The position numbers were made by a program, and so were the translations under genes. A stretch of DNA of 37,576 nt from Selaginella moellendorffii (lineage: Eukaryota; Streptophyta; Lycopodiopsida; Selaginellales; Selaginellaceae). The stretch is from the NCBI RefSeq assembly GCF_000143415.4, contig NW_003314446.1, positions 1-37,576 on the forward strand, given 5' to 3'. Under the pieces are notes generated by a model. That model was not told the origin of the DNA. It saw only the letters and a list, made by a program, of their open reading frames with translations, and did not search any database. Of this stretch, positions 18,640-30,181 are shown piece by piece; within the stretch, counting starts at the first letter, position 1; each line of letters begins with the position of its first letter.

Positions 18640-20357
18640 TGATAACAATGCTCACGACAGCATATAAAATCTATGCAAAAGCAATGGCCCTCAAACTCCA
18701 ACTGGTGATGCCGATGGTAATTAGAGAGTAGTAGATAGGTTTTGTCCCAGGAAGACAGATCGCGGAGAACATATGGACATATCTTCTCGCTTAGAGATGG
18801 GCAAATGTCTCGAATCAACATGCAGTGGCATGGCTCTTGGATTTCGAAAAGGCATATGATAGGGTGGATTGGGATTTCCTAGAGCGTTACATGGGAAGGA
18901 TTGGGCTCCCGTCTCAGATGGTGAAGAGGATTTCCCTGCTATACAGAGGAGCGTCAAGCAGGGTTGTAATCAACGGGGAGCTCGGACCGCCCTTCGAGCT
19001 GGGGAGATCTGTCCGGCAGGGATGTCCCTTGGCGCCATACTTATTCCTGATTGTGGCAGAAGCGTTGGGAGCATTCTTGACTAAGCAAGGATCAATCAAG
19101 GGACTAGTCCTCCCACAGTCTCGGGAGCAGCTCCACGGTACAGAGCAGGTGGTGCACTCCTTGTTGGATGGGGCCTTTCCAGACGATACGGCCCTATTCC
19201 TGGAAGCGTCACAGGAAAACTTAGACAAAGCGAAGGAAGGCCTGGAAAAATTCAATGTAGCGGCAGGGGCAGCCATCAACTGGAACAAGTCCGTAGGGGT
19301 TAATTGGGGAGCCTAGGGGATCGAGACATGGGGATAGTCTATAGGGTTCCAATGGTTGGCGCAAGGGGAGTCCACGAGATACCTTGGTATACAGGTAGGA
19401 GTTCATTTCCGCGCAAACACACAAGACGAAATGCTGCTGAGTCGTACCAAAACCACAATCCTCAAATGGTCACCAAGGAAACTGGGGCTACCAGCTCGAG
19501 TAGTAGTGGCAAGAAGCATAATCCTCCCGGGGATCTGGTACCACCTTTCAATATGGCCGGTGCTGGAGGCAACAATAAAGAAGCTACGTGCGATGGTCCG
19601 CACGTACGTATGGAGAGGTGCTTTGGTCTCAGGGAGGACCATGGCAAAAGTGGCGTGGCAATCGACGGCACGGCCCCGGGCACTTGGAGGGTTGGGAATA
19701 ATCGACCCGAGCGATATGGCAAAGGCGCTGAGGTATAAAGTGATTTTGTTGGGACTACAGCCAGGCCACCAACCATGGAAGCTGCTCTTCAGGCAGAGCC
19801 TCCTTTCGATTCGGCCAAAGCAGGGACCCGTAGTGCCATGGGAGGAGGACCCGCGATGGCTTTTCGCAGAGGGACAGACACAGGTTATTGGTGGCGGACC
19901 ACTCATACAAGGGATACACCGGCTCTGGAAGTCCTTCCCTCTGGACCAGGTCACTCCCACAAGGGCAGAGGACTGGCTAAACCAGCCTCTTTTCTTCAAC
20001 GCGCTGTTCAAAGAAGGCCAAACAACGTTAGGACGGGAAAGGAACCATACGATTTGGAGGCGCTTGCACCAGGGAGGTTTCCGGACACTCAAGGACTTGG
20101 TGGGCGTGGTGGATAGGAACAAGGTGGTAGCCGCTCAGAGACTTAATGCTTTCTGCACAGGGACGAGGATGAACCTCCACAGAGATCTCATTCGGCTGAT
20201 CAGGGCTACGTGCGATGCTCGCCCGGGAAAGGCTTGGCCGAGACGTAAACTCGTAAAAGGGGACTTTGTAGCACTGCAGCGCGGAACGCAAGTTGGAGGG
20301 ACTAAGGGAAAGCTGGGGCACTGGTCGCGAGCGTTCACGGCCCCCACTCCGGAGTGA
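18640..20357 (+). pseudogene. LINE ORF2 reverse transcriptase region
   Basis: The RT motifs run in order: GFVPGRQIAENIW (before 18825), then, in 18825-19316, DFEKAYDRVDWDFLERYMGR, SVRQGCPLAPYLFLIVAEAL and the active-site region GAFPDDTALFLEA. The FxDD box keeps both Asp residues, with Pro in place of the usual Ala. The frame stops at 19314-19316 and continues as STRYLGIQVG in 19356-20357, the post-RT thumb region with WSPRKLGLPARVVVARSIIL. Stops and shifts make it inactive. Confidence 0.88.
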
Positions 20358-20444
20358 AGCAATGGTGAGACTGAGGTATGGTGGGTTATCTCCCCTGGAG
20401 AGAACACCGGACGACCATTTCGGGCACTTGACAACGGGACGCTG

Positions 20445-21465
20445 ATGGAGAGGGGAGACACACAGCAGATGCTAGACGTCAGTGATGGGGAGGTCATGGG
20501 GAGAATTCGCATCCTCCACCAAACGCCCAAGAAGGTGGAAGTTGCAGAGCTAGGCCGGAGCAGTAGCGAAACAGGGACCTTTGTTTGGTGGAGGAATCAG
20601 CTCATTGAGGAGCTAGAATGGGATCCTGCAGGGTGGAGACGTGGAACACAAGAATTTTTTGCGTATGAGGTGAAGGAAGCTCGTGACAATCTCATGGTCA
20701 ACCGGGAATTCCAACGCGAGGAGATACCAAAGTTGTGGAGGAAATGGGTCGAGCTAGGGGTAGACGCGGGGGAAGTTGTATGATTTCTGGAAGCTCCCGG
20801 TCCACGAGAAGGTAAAGGTGACATTGTGGCTAGTAGCCATAAACGGGCTCCCGGTAGGTCAGAGATTCCAGGAAGATGCAGCACGGAGATGCAGAGAATG
20901 TGGGACACTGGAGACAGTGGCACATGTCTTCTGGGAGTGCGATGTGGCGAAGGAGGTATGGAAGCAGATCTTGTGAGCCACAAAAGAACTAGGAGTCACG
21001 CAGGAGTTTGAGGTCAGGGAGGGTGATACGCTGCAGTGGTTCGAAGGAGCAAGGGGACCCCCCATGGGACCTGCTTGGAGACGGATCAAATGCTAAGGTC
21101 ACAACGGATGGGGGGTACGAGCTAGGTGGGATCCGACAGGAGCAGAGATCGGGACCACAGTATGGCAAGCAGTGGGTCATGATAGATGGGCGGTCTGGAG
21201 AGCCACGACAGTCCAGGCACTTTGGGAAGCGAGGAACCTCCACCACTTTGAAGGCAAACAGGCACGGGTTTCAGCGATCATCGCGACGTGGTGGAGGCTG
21301 TCACTAGCAGCGGTCAAGTTGAGGGATACGCTACTTAGGGAACAGGATAAATACGCGAGGATCCAGGCATGGCACAACCGGTGGTTCCCCTGCCTTGGAC
21401 AAGAGGGACCGGAAGGAGTTAAGTGGAAATGGAGGCTGCCAAATGTGATTTTACAGGCAGCATGA
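20445..21465 (+). pseudogene. LINE ORF2 C-terminal region with RT zinc-binding motif
   Basis: Three broken frames are seen (20445-20783, 20776-20976, 21172-21465). The second encodes KVTLWLVAINGLPVGQRF and CRECGTLETVAHVFWECDVA, a C..C...H...C arrangement as in the zf-RVT domain at the end of plant LINE ORF2. The last frame reads WAVWRATTVQALWEARNLHH, the usual helical tail. Confidence 0.82.
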
Positions 21466-22440
21466 AGGGGGGACATAGAGCTGGACGCGATACGACGGAG
21501 ACGACTGCAGCCACTTTTACTGCAGGCCTAGTCTCACTTTAGATGAGGGAGATCCCACTAGGTAGCATGAGCTTCGGGCAGCATGCCTGGTTTTTGTATT
21601 AGTCCCTATGGGACATTGGGGAATGTATATATACGTTTCATCGAACCCAAGCATTAAAGGGTTGGGACTCAAACCCAACCTTTGTATATGCATCTACAGA
21701 TGGCATCACCTAAGATGCCTAATGTGACTCCCTATACCGGTGCACCAACTTATACCCAAAGTGTGTTACGGATCACAACTTAGGAATTTAGTTCTTTCGA
21801 ACTGTTAAGTCCTCTCACTTGACAAATCTGTGATTATGCATAGACTCTATGTTTGGCCCCATGGGCCACCTTTTTTGAAGTCAACACCTTCAACTAGGGT
21901 CTTTGTTCCCCTGACTTGCCAATCTCGCTTAGCAAGTCACATGACCAACGTAACATAATTTCATGCATAAACATAAAAGTCTTTAACTATTGATTTTTAT
22001 TCAAAGCCATTTCTTTGAACACTCGGGAATTACTTCCCCAACCTTGACAACCTCACCTTATAGTAAGTTTCAAGACCACACTTCTGTTGCACCACTCTGA
22101 TTTTGTGTGTTCTATAAATTATTTACACTTGTCTTTCTAAGTACTAATCTACCTAGAATTGTCCTTGGGAACCTTAAAGAGACTCTATCCTTTAGCTTGC
22201 TAAGGTTTTTTTTTTGCAAGCCTTCTAATTGCTATATGGTCTAATATGGATAATTCCATATTTTAGACTTTCCATAGCATCACGGTTGTTAATTATAACA
22301 CTTTCGAGCATTCACTTGATTCTTCACTCCCAACTTGCATAACCACATTGACTATGTCTTTCAATTCTTATGGTTCAATTCTATCCCTTTACTATTTACT
22401 TTTGGCCTTACGCCTTCCTTTTAATTATTCTCCTCATGAC

Positions 22441-23542
22441 TGTAAGCAACTAAATTTTCCATTCTACTTTAGTCACTTAACCACACCTTTGACCACTTGG
22501 AAGAGTCTCATTCACAACCTCCATAAGTCCAATCCAGGACTTGGGACTTGCTAGCCCCGAGAATGGCATCCATGCCACTCAACATTTGCACTTGGTCCAA
22601 GTGCTCCACGTGTCCGATCCCATGACCGACACTCAAAGGTACCACCGACATAGCAGCCCGTTACGCTAAGGCCATGCCCAATCACCTTTGCCACACTGGT
22701 AGTCCAATACCACTTGCATCACCGTCTTGGCTCTCCAAGACTAGGCAAACCATCCGTGAGTGGTCATCTCAGATCCACTCCTTAGCATCCTTAGGATGCC
22801 CACCGACAAGGGGAATAGCCTTCCCCAATATCCCTCTGTCAGTCCCCACTAAGTCCCTTTCTGCCCCTGGCCGTGTTTGCCAACACTGCCACTGGATCGA
22901 GACCCACAGGCCCGACCACTAAGTCCCACGGTCCTCTGGGACTTCCTCACCACACGACTGTGTCCTTGGTCACTACCCCAGAGGACTGCTCCTCTTCCTT
23001 TCCACAGTCTGGGCCTTTGGGACAACATTTCGGAACACCGTGGCCTTACGCGAGCCACCTAGGTACTCTCCTCGCCTTCTGTCCTTGGGTGCTCTAGCCA
23101 TGGGCTTAGAGCGGGTTCCGTTGAGCCACACCAGGTATCCAAGTAGGTAGTGCCACCCACACTTGGACTGGGAGCATCGGCCAGTCGATCTCCCTGGGGA
23201 ACTAGAGCCGGCTCTTGAACACTTCACCAAGCTACCCCGCTTGTCGGTCTGTGTTCACTCTAGTCTTGGACTTCCCAGTGGGCAGCTCATCACCCAACAC
23301 TGGGTCCGGCCTTCCTGGGCCAAACTGGCCTTTCCTGGCCAAACTGGCTCCACTGCAGTCCTCCCCCTACTATACTTTTGGAGCTCACCAAACCCCCCAG
23401 GGTCTGGGAGACGAACGCTTTGGGCTTTCACCCTCTCAGGCTCCGGACTCGGACTCGGACTCGGACTCGGACTCGGATTCGGACTCGGACTCGGGCTCGG
23501 GCTCGGTCTCGGGCTCGGGCTCGGTCTCGGTCTCGGTCCCGA

Positions 23543-23580
<38 letters not shown>

Positions 23581-24219
23581 CCGGTCTCGGTCCCGGTCTC
23601 GGTCTCGACTTCGGACTCCATCTCGGACTCCATCTCGGACTCCATCTCGGGTCCATCTCGGGTCCATCTCGGACTCCATCTTGGACTCCATCTCGGGTCC
23701 ATCTCGGACTCCATCTCGGACTCCATTTCGGGTCCATCTCGGACTCCATCTCGGACTCCATTTCGGGTCCATCTCGGGTCCACCTCGGACTCCATCTCGG
23801 ACTCCATCTCGGACTCTATCTCGGGTCCATCTCGGACTCCACTTCGGACTCCAACTCGGGTCCATCTCGGGTCCACCTCGGACTCCACTTCGGACTCCAA
23901 CTCGGGTCCATCTCAGACTCCACTTCGGACTCCAACTCGGGTCCATCTCGGACTCCACTTCGGACTCCAACTCGAGTCCATCTCGGACACTCCCACGTGT
24001 CATGTGTTGGTCCTTTTGGGTCCCTTTTGGGAGCCTCGCCTTTTGCTCGCTTCGTGCTCGTTCCTCGAGCACTTCGTTGGGAGTTCCACTCCCGCTCTTG
24101 ACTTTTCAAGTTGGAGCTTTTGGTCCAAATGTGTTACGCTCGTTTGGCTCTCGCTTCGGCCATTACCATGTGGCGCCCTTCTAGCTCCACTTTGGGGCCT
24201 AGGGATTTTGTGTCTCACA
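22441..24219 (-). repeat. Young LARD 3' LTR (left), 1779 bp
   Basis: It starts TGTAAGCAAC and ends GTCTCACA on the plus strand. Outside its tandem arrays it matched the right LTR base for base by eye except T at 24130 against C at 30092, a CpG-to-TpG change. It contains a hexamer array and an 11/12-mer array. The Q/S/R/G-rich ORFs reading through it are products of the repeats, not genes. Confidence 0.95.
23441..23988. repeat. LTR minisatellite, left copy
   Basis: 23441-23610 is a hexamer array (CGGACT, CGGGCT, CGGTCT variants). 23611-23988 is an array of TCGGACTCCATC (12 bp) and TCGGGTCCATC (11 bp) units in alternating patterns. No stop codon occurs in most frames because of the base composition. 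Confidence 0.95.
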
Positions 24220-24319
24220 ACTCCACCACCCATAGACGAAGTTCGATGTCCTCATCGAACGGTAAACCATTTTGTAAAGTAACACTCGCGTGTGTTACCA
24301 TTTCCATCCTTGGCACCTA

Positions 24320-24454
24320 GCCAATATTTGTCAATGGTTTGACATTGAAGGCTCACCATGCCTTCTCCATATTCGTCAATGGTTTGACATTGAAGGCTCA
24401 CCATGCCTTTTGCATATGCCTCCATGGTTTGACACCAAAGGCTCACCATGCCTT
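24320..24454. repeat. Three tandem units of about 45 bp
   Basis: Units centre on TGGTTTGACATTGAAGGCTC and are seen at 24330, 24375 and 24421, the third more diverged. The old LARD has a single unit near 16930. Confidence 0.85.
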
Positions 24455-27400
24455 GCCTATCTTCTAAGGAGGGTAGTCTCTCCAACTTAGAGACTGATTG
24501 GACCACATGTAGTGGTTCTCTCCTTTTATTGGTTTAGTCCTCGCTAAACCTCTTAGAGACCCTTCTCTAAGTCAATCCCACTACTCCTTCTCGAGTAGTC
24601 TCAATTTCCATCGATATAACCTTTGCACTTTGGAACTTTGAATTTTGACTTCTTGGAGTCAATTTCCTAGGTGTCTCCGACACCTTGCCTTGCACCTTTT
24701 TGTGCAACTCCACTTCCCATCCTAGGAAGTTCTCTACTCAAGGGCACCATCATCCTCTCTTCTATTTTGTGCCAAAGTTCCAGTTATCATACTTTGTGCT
24801 AGGGCTGTTCATGGCCCTATCATTTGGCTACCTTACCGCTCCCTCCCTTGGAGCTTCCACTTTTGCCAAATCGGAGCATTTCGGAATCCCTCCTTGGAAA
24901 CACACTTCCTTTCCCGCAACTTGTTAGCATCCAACACATTAGTGTTCCTCGCCTAACTTTGTCACTTGGATTCCTTCCAAGGGATTCCACGGCCCTATCT
25001 TGGCCACTCATCTTTTGCTCCTATCCATTGATTGTTGCACCAAGCAACATCGAATCTCTACCTCCCTCCTTGAGGTATTGTTTCGGTTCCATAGCAAAGA
25101 CTCTTCTTTGCCAAGTCCGGAGGATGTTCACCCCTAGTACGTCTCTTTAGCATCTTTTGCTATGGGCTCTATCCACGGCCCAACTTCGTGACCCTCCCAT
25201 GGGTCTTTTATAGAGACTACTTTCCTCGGACTCACTATGCCATCGCACGGACATAGTTTATTTCCCTTAGGTGCTCTTCCCACTTGGTCATCACGACCAA
25301 GCCACACCACCTTAAACAGTTCAATTTCAACATTTTGAACCAGGAACTTCATTCCTTAGCCAACCAAGGACCTTGTCCTTATCTGGCCATAAGATCACCT
25401 AGTGATCTCACCTTGGCACCTTAACAGAGTTGCCAAGAGGTACTTGGTCTTCTAGACCTCCAAGTTGTTGACTATAACCCCGGGGGCATCCCCCACACTT
25501 GGCGGTGCACCCAAGCCAGCCCTTACGGCAAAGGGTTCATAGCAACTGAGATTAGGTGTCCCCATCTCACTCACCACGACCTTGGTGCCACTTGCACCAA
25601 AGCGTTCAAGTTAGATATGCCGAGCTTTCACTCTAAGCAATCTAACCGTGCATCACGACTCCGAGGCATCCCTCGCTTGGCGGTGTGCCCAAACCAGTCT
25701 CCCCACTGAGAGTCCATGACCACCGAAATATGAGTGTCCTCATATTCCAAACCATCACCACGCCCTAGTGATTTGGGACTCGAACCCAAGCACTAGAGGG
25801 TCGGGACTCGAACCCAACCTCCGTATATGCATCTACGGACGGCATCACACAAGATGCCTGGCGTGACTCCCCACGCCGGTGCACCAACTTATTTTTAAAG
25901 CGCGCTACAGATCACAGCTTAGGAACCTAGTTCCTCCACACTGCCAAGTCCTCTCACTTGACATGTCTGTGATCATGCATGGACTCCTCCATGCTCGGCC
26001 CCATGGCCCACCCTTTTTGAAGTTATCACCTTCAACTAGGGTATTTGTTCCCCTGACGTGCCAATCTCGCTTGGCAAGTTCTCCGACCACTGTAACATGG
26101 TTCCTGCATAAGCATGAAAGTCCTTGACCATCGACTTTCGTTCAAAGCCCTCTCTTTGAACACTCGGGAACTACTTCCCTAACCTTGATAGCCTTGCCTC
26201 ATGGCAAGCTTCAAGACCACGCTTCTGCTGCGCCACTCTGATTTCGCGCGTTCCATGAACCATTTACACTTGGCCTTTCTAGGTACTAAGCTACCTAGAA
26301 TCGTCTTTGGGAACCTTGAAGGAACTCTGTCCCTCAGCTTGCTAAGGCCTCCCTTTTGCAAGCCTTCCAAATGCCACATAGTCTAACATGGACAATTCCA
26401 TAACTTAGACTCTCCATGGCATCACGGTTGCTAGCGGCAACACCCTCGAGCCCCCACTTGATTCCCCACTCCCAGCTGGCATAACCAACCTTGGTTATGC
26501 CCTTCGATTTCTATGGTTCAGTTCCATCCCAATACTACTTGCCTTTGGCTTCACAGCTTTCCTTCGGTCATTCTCCTCCAGATCAGGAGGATAGCTTTGC
26601 ACTTTCTATCATGCCTTAGCAAGTATTCTTAGGGATGAACCTACCCAATAGCCCGGGGAGTGGTTCCTCAATCCGGGTATGCTCACCTTATAATCCCACA
26701 CACTGGGATTACATTGTTGCTTATGGGCCTTTACATGCCCATCACTAGCCTTGCCAAAATTCCATTTTTGGCTTTGTCCAACTCGGGTAGACAGTCCTCT
26801 CCTGTCTCCGCAACCTTGGACATTTGGATAGCACCTTCTATCCATCATTCGCTAGGGACTTAGTCCCTTGGGCTTTATCCATTGCCCTCGCGACATCAAA
26901 CACCACCTTCTGGTGTTCTAGAGTGTTTAGGTGTCCCAATGATGGCTTTCTTGACAATGAGTATTTCCTTTTATGACATTGACTTACTATATCGCAACAT
27001 AAGCAACTTATCCCCCGCAAGGGTATATCCAACCTCCCTATGCTAGAAGTCTTGGGTAGCTACCTTCTACCAGTTTAACCAGTTATTTTGCACCTCTTGC
27101 TTAGTTGCTTCATAGTTGTCAAGTCCTACAACTCATTGCTTGGTGCTTTTACACCTCCATCATTATCTGGGTCACCGCACTCCAACTGCATGCTCTGCAA
27201 CTTAGGCTATGCCATTCCCATTTCCATTGGGATTCTTTTGGCAAGGGGTTCTCATGAACCCACCAACATAGCCTCAAGGTATCACACCTTGGCATATTTG
27301 GTGTCTCCACACCATCGGCTCCACGAGCCTACCTCTATGACACTTCTTCTTTGTGTCTAAGTCTTTGCCAAGACCAATGCCACTCTTTCTCATGCCAACC

Positions 27401-28346
27401 ATCCGTTAGCACTACACCATAGAGGTCACACACAACTTTGTGTCAAAGTTGTTTTCTTTTTGGGAACACCTTTCCCACGACTTTAGCATGGCACATTTTG
27501 CCATCGATGAGATACTCTCTGTTCTCATCCTTGGATCCTATGATCCCCCCCCCATCCTTTGTGGGGTACAATGCACCTCAGTCCAAATGCTTCCATCAGT
27601 CCTTTTAGGACCATCCCTTGACTCTACTTGAGTCGTCTAGCAGTTTTGGACTTGGTTAATCCACAGACCCGTAAGGTCCTACTTGTGAGGCACTAGCTCA
27701 CTGGAATACACTTCTTGCATTCCTGTCCTACTCAAAAGGACTATTTTCACAAGTGTTACTCCGACACTTGATTTTGTTCTCTGGGGGCAACCTTTGCCCC
27801 TTAGGACTACTTGTCCATGTGATGAGAATACCAACTCATCCACTTAATACACCCCTAACTCTTTGGGTTGTTCCAGCATTTATTAGAGGTAGCCCCGGCT
27901 ACCATTTCGAGGACTCGTATCCTCATCCATACTTGACCTCTCACGGTCATCCATTCCGGTCTCATCTTCATGAGCACCATCCTCAACCATGTGAGGATAA
28001 ACTTGTGACTCCTTTATTGTTTTTGGAGTCTCTATCTTCCCCGTGATCCCAACTATAGTTGTTTACCCCAACTACATTAGCCCGTTTGCTGAGTCAAACG
28101 CTCATCTGGATCACCTCCTCAACTCAATGAGGAAAACCTTGCACTGTTCCCAAGATCCCAAAGTCGTTCCATTATTGGCCCCTTTTCTATCCACCACCTT
28201 GTCTACAAGTTCACACATGAACTGTAATGGAGAGCTATGTCTTCCCGACCTGCTACTCCTCAAGGATAGGCCCACTTCTCGGACCTTCCGTTGCCAACAC
28301 CAGTGGTGATATACTTGAGCACCAATAAAAGTCGGACTAAGGAACA

Positions 28347-28358
28347 GCTCCGATACCA
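28347..28358 (-). promoter_or_regulatory. Primer-binding site of young LARD
   Basis: The minus strand reads TGGTATCGGAGC, 3 bp from the LTR edge at 28362. It is identical to the gypsy B site, including the unusual G where most plant elements have A. Confidence 0.88.
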
Positions 28359-28361
28359 AAT

Positions 28362-29469
28362 TGTAAGCAACTAAATTTTCCATTCTACTTTAGTCACTTA
28401 ACCACACCTTTGACCACTTGGAAGAGTCTCATTCACAACCTCCATAAGTCCAATCCAGGACTTGGGACTTGCTAGCCCCGAGAATGGCATCCATGCCACT
28501 CAACATTTGCACTTGGTCCAAGTGCTCCACGTGTCCGATCCCATGACCGACACTCAAAGGTACCACCGACATAGCAGCCCGTTACGCTAAGGCCATGCCC
28601 AATCACCTTTGCCACACTGGTAGTCCAATACCACTTGCATCACCGTCTTGGCTCTCCAAGACTAGGCAAACCATCCGTGAGTGGTCATCTCAGATCCACT
28701 CCTTAGCATCCTTAGGATGCCCACCGACAAGGGGAATAGCCTTCCCCAATATCCCTCTGTCAGTCCCCACTAAGTCCCTTTCTGCCCCTGGCCGTGTTTG
28801 CCAACACTGCCACTGGATCGAGACCCACAGGCCCGACCACTAAGTCCCACGGTCCTCTGGGACTTCCTCACCACACGACTGTGTCCTTGGTCACTACCCC
28901 AGAGGACTGCTCCTCTTCCTTTCCACAGTCTGGGCCTTTGGGACAACATTTCGGAACACCGTGGCCTTACGCGAGCCACCTAGGTACTCTCCTCGCCTTC
29001 TGTCCTTGGGTGCTCTAGCCATGGGCTTAGAGCGGGTTCCGTTGAGCCACACCAGGTATCCAAGTAGGTAGTGCCACCCACACTTGGACTGGGAGCATCG
29101 GCCAGTCGATCTCCCTGGGGAACTAGAGCCGGCTCTTGAACACTTCACCAAGCTACCCCGCTTGTCGGTCTGTGTTCACTCTAGTCTTGGACTTCCCAGT
29201 GGGCAGCTCATCACCCAACACTGGGTCCGGCCTTCCTGGGCCAAACTGGCCTTTCCTGGCCAAACTGGCTCCACTGCAGTCCTCCCCCTACTATACTTTT
29301 GGAGCTCACCAAACCCCCCAGGGTCTGGGAGACGAACGCTTTGGGCTTTCACCCTCTCAGGCTCCGGACTCGGACTCGGACTCGGACTCGGACTCGGACT
29401 CGGATTCGGACTCGGACTCGGGCTCGGGCTCGGTCTCGGGCTCGGCCTCGGTCTCGGTCTCGGTCCCGA

Positions 29470-29519
<50 letters not shown>

Positions 29520-30181
29520 CCGGTCTCGGTCCCGGTCTCGGTCTCGACTTCGGACTCCATCTCGGACTCCATCTCGGACTCCATCTCGGGTCCATCTCGG
29601 GTCCATCTCGGACTCCATCTTGGACTCCATCTCGGGTCCATCTCGGACTCCATCTTGGACTCCATCTCGGGTCCATCTCGGACTCCATTTCGGGTCCATC
29701 TCGGACTCCATCTCGGACTCCATTTCGGGTCCATCTCGGGTCCACCTCGGACTCCATCTCGGACTCCATCTCGGACTCTATCTCGGGTCCATCTCGGACT
29801 CCACTTCGGACTCCAACTCGGGTCCATCTCGGGTCCACCTCGGACTCCACTTCGGACTCCAACTCGGGTCCATCTCAGACTCCACTTCGGACTCCAACTC
29901 GGGTCCATCTCGGACTCCACTTCGGACTCCAACTCGAGTCCATCTCGGACACTCCCACGTGTCATGTGTTGGTCCTTTTGGGTCCCTTTTGGGAGCCTCG
30001 CCTTTTGCTCGCTTCGTGCTCGTTCCTCGAGCACTTCGTTGGGAGTTCCACTCCCGCTCTTGACTTTTCAAGTTGGAGCTTTTGGTCCAAACGTGTTACG
30101 CTCGTTTGGCTCTCGCTTCGGCCATTACCATGTGGCGCCCTTCTAGCTCCACTTTGGGGCCTAGGGATTTTGTGTCTCACA
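28362..30181 (-). repeat. Young LARD 5' LTR (right), 1820 bp
   Basis: This is the partner of 22441-24219. It is 41 bp longer, fully explained by three extra hexamers (18 bp) and two extra 11/12-mer units (23 bp). There is also a G-to-C difference inside the hexamer array. Confidence 0.95.
29362..29949. repeat. LTR minisatellite, right copy
   Basis: It has the same two-part structure as the left LTR. The hexamer part spans 29362-29549 and the 11/12-mer part 29550-29949. Confidence 0.95.

Larger units (their letters stand above)
18631..21643 (+). mobile_element. 5'-truncated LINE (L1-type) retrotransposon
   Basis: This 3.0-kb insert in the old LARD is bounded by 13-bp target duplications. It starts inside the RT domain (trace YKIYAKAMALKLQLV), so the endonuclease and ORF1 are missing, as with incomplete reverse transcription. 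RT and downstream regions lie on the plus strand in several broken frames. The 3' end shows no poly(A) tail; it finishes ...GTATATATACGTTTCATCG. An RT-type zinc-binding motif near the end of ORF2 is typical of plant LINEs. Confidence 0.9.
24220..28361 (-). other. Non-coding internal region of young LARD
   Basis: No ORF over 97 residues exists and none resembles Gag or Pol. The sequence is conserved with the old LARD, which shows that non-coding DNA has been carried as a transposition unit. Notable local features are a triple repeat at 24320-24454 and two GGACTCGAACCC motifs (25776-25787, 25804-25815). Confidence 0.85.

Noticed and set aside
19403-20122. 239-residue minus-strand ORF
   Set aside because: It is antisense to the LINE thumb region on the plus strand and has no motif.
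22674-23097. ORFs of 60-85 residues repeated identically at 28595-29018
   Set aside because: They are identical because the LTRs are duplicates; they have no known motif and no conservation in the old LTR.
23441-23988. Possible CRISPR-like array
   Set aside because: Units are 6 and 11-12 bp, contiguous, without spacers, and lie inside plant LTRs.
23163-24282. Long ORFs of about 310-355 residues, and similar ones of up to 383 at 29084-30235, on both strands
   Set aside because: They read through the LTR hexamer and 12-mer arrays, which lack stops in most frames. The products are SD, LG, RS or ES repeats and appear in several frames at once.
25776-25815. tRNA gene
   Set aside because: Only B-box-like words were found; no cloverleaf or anticodon arm could be drawn around them.
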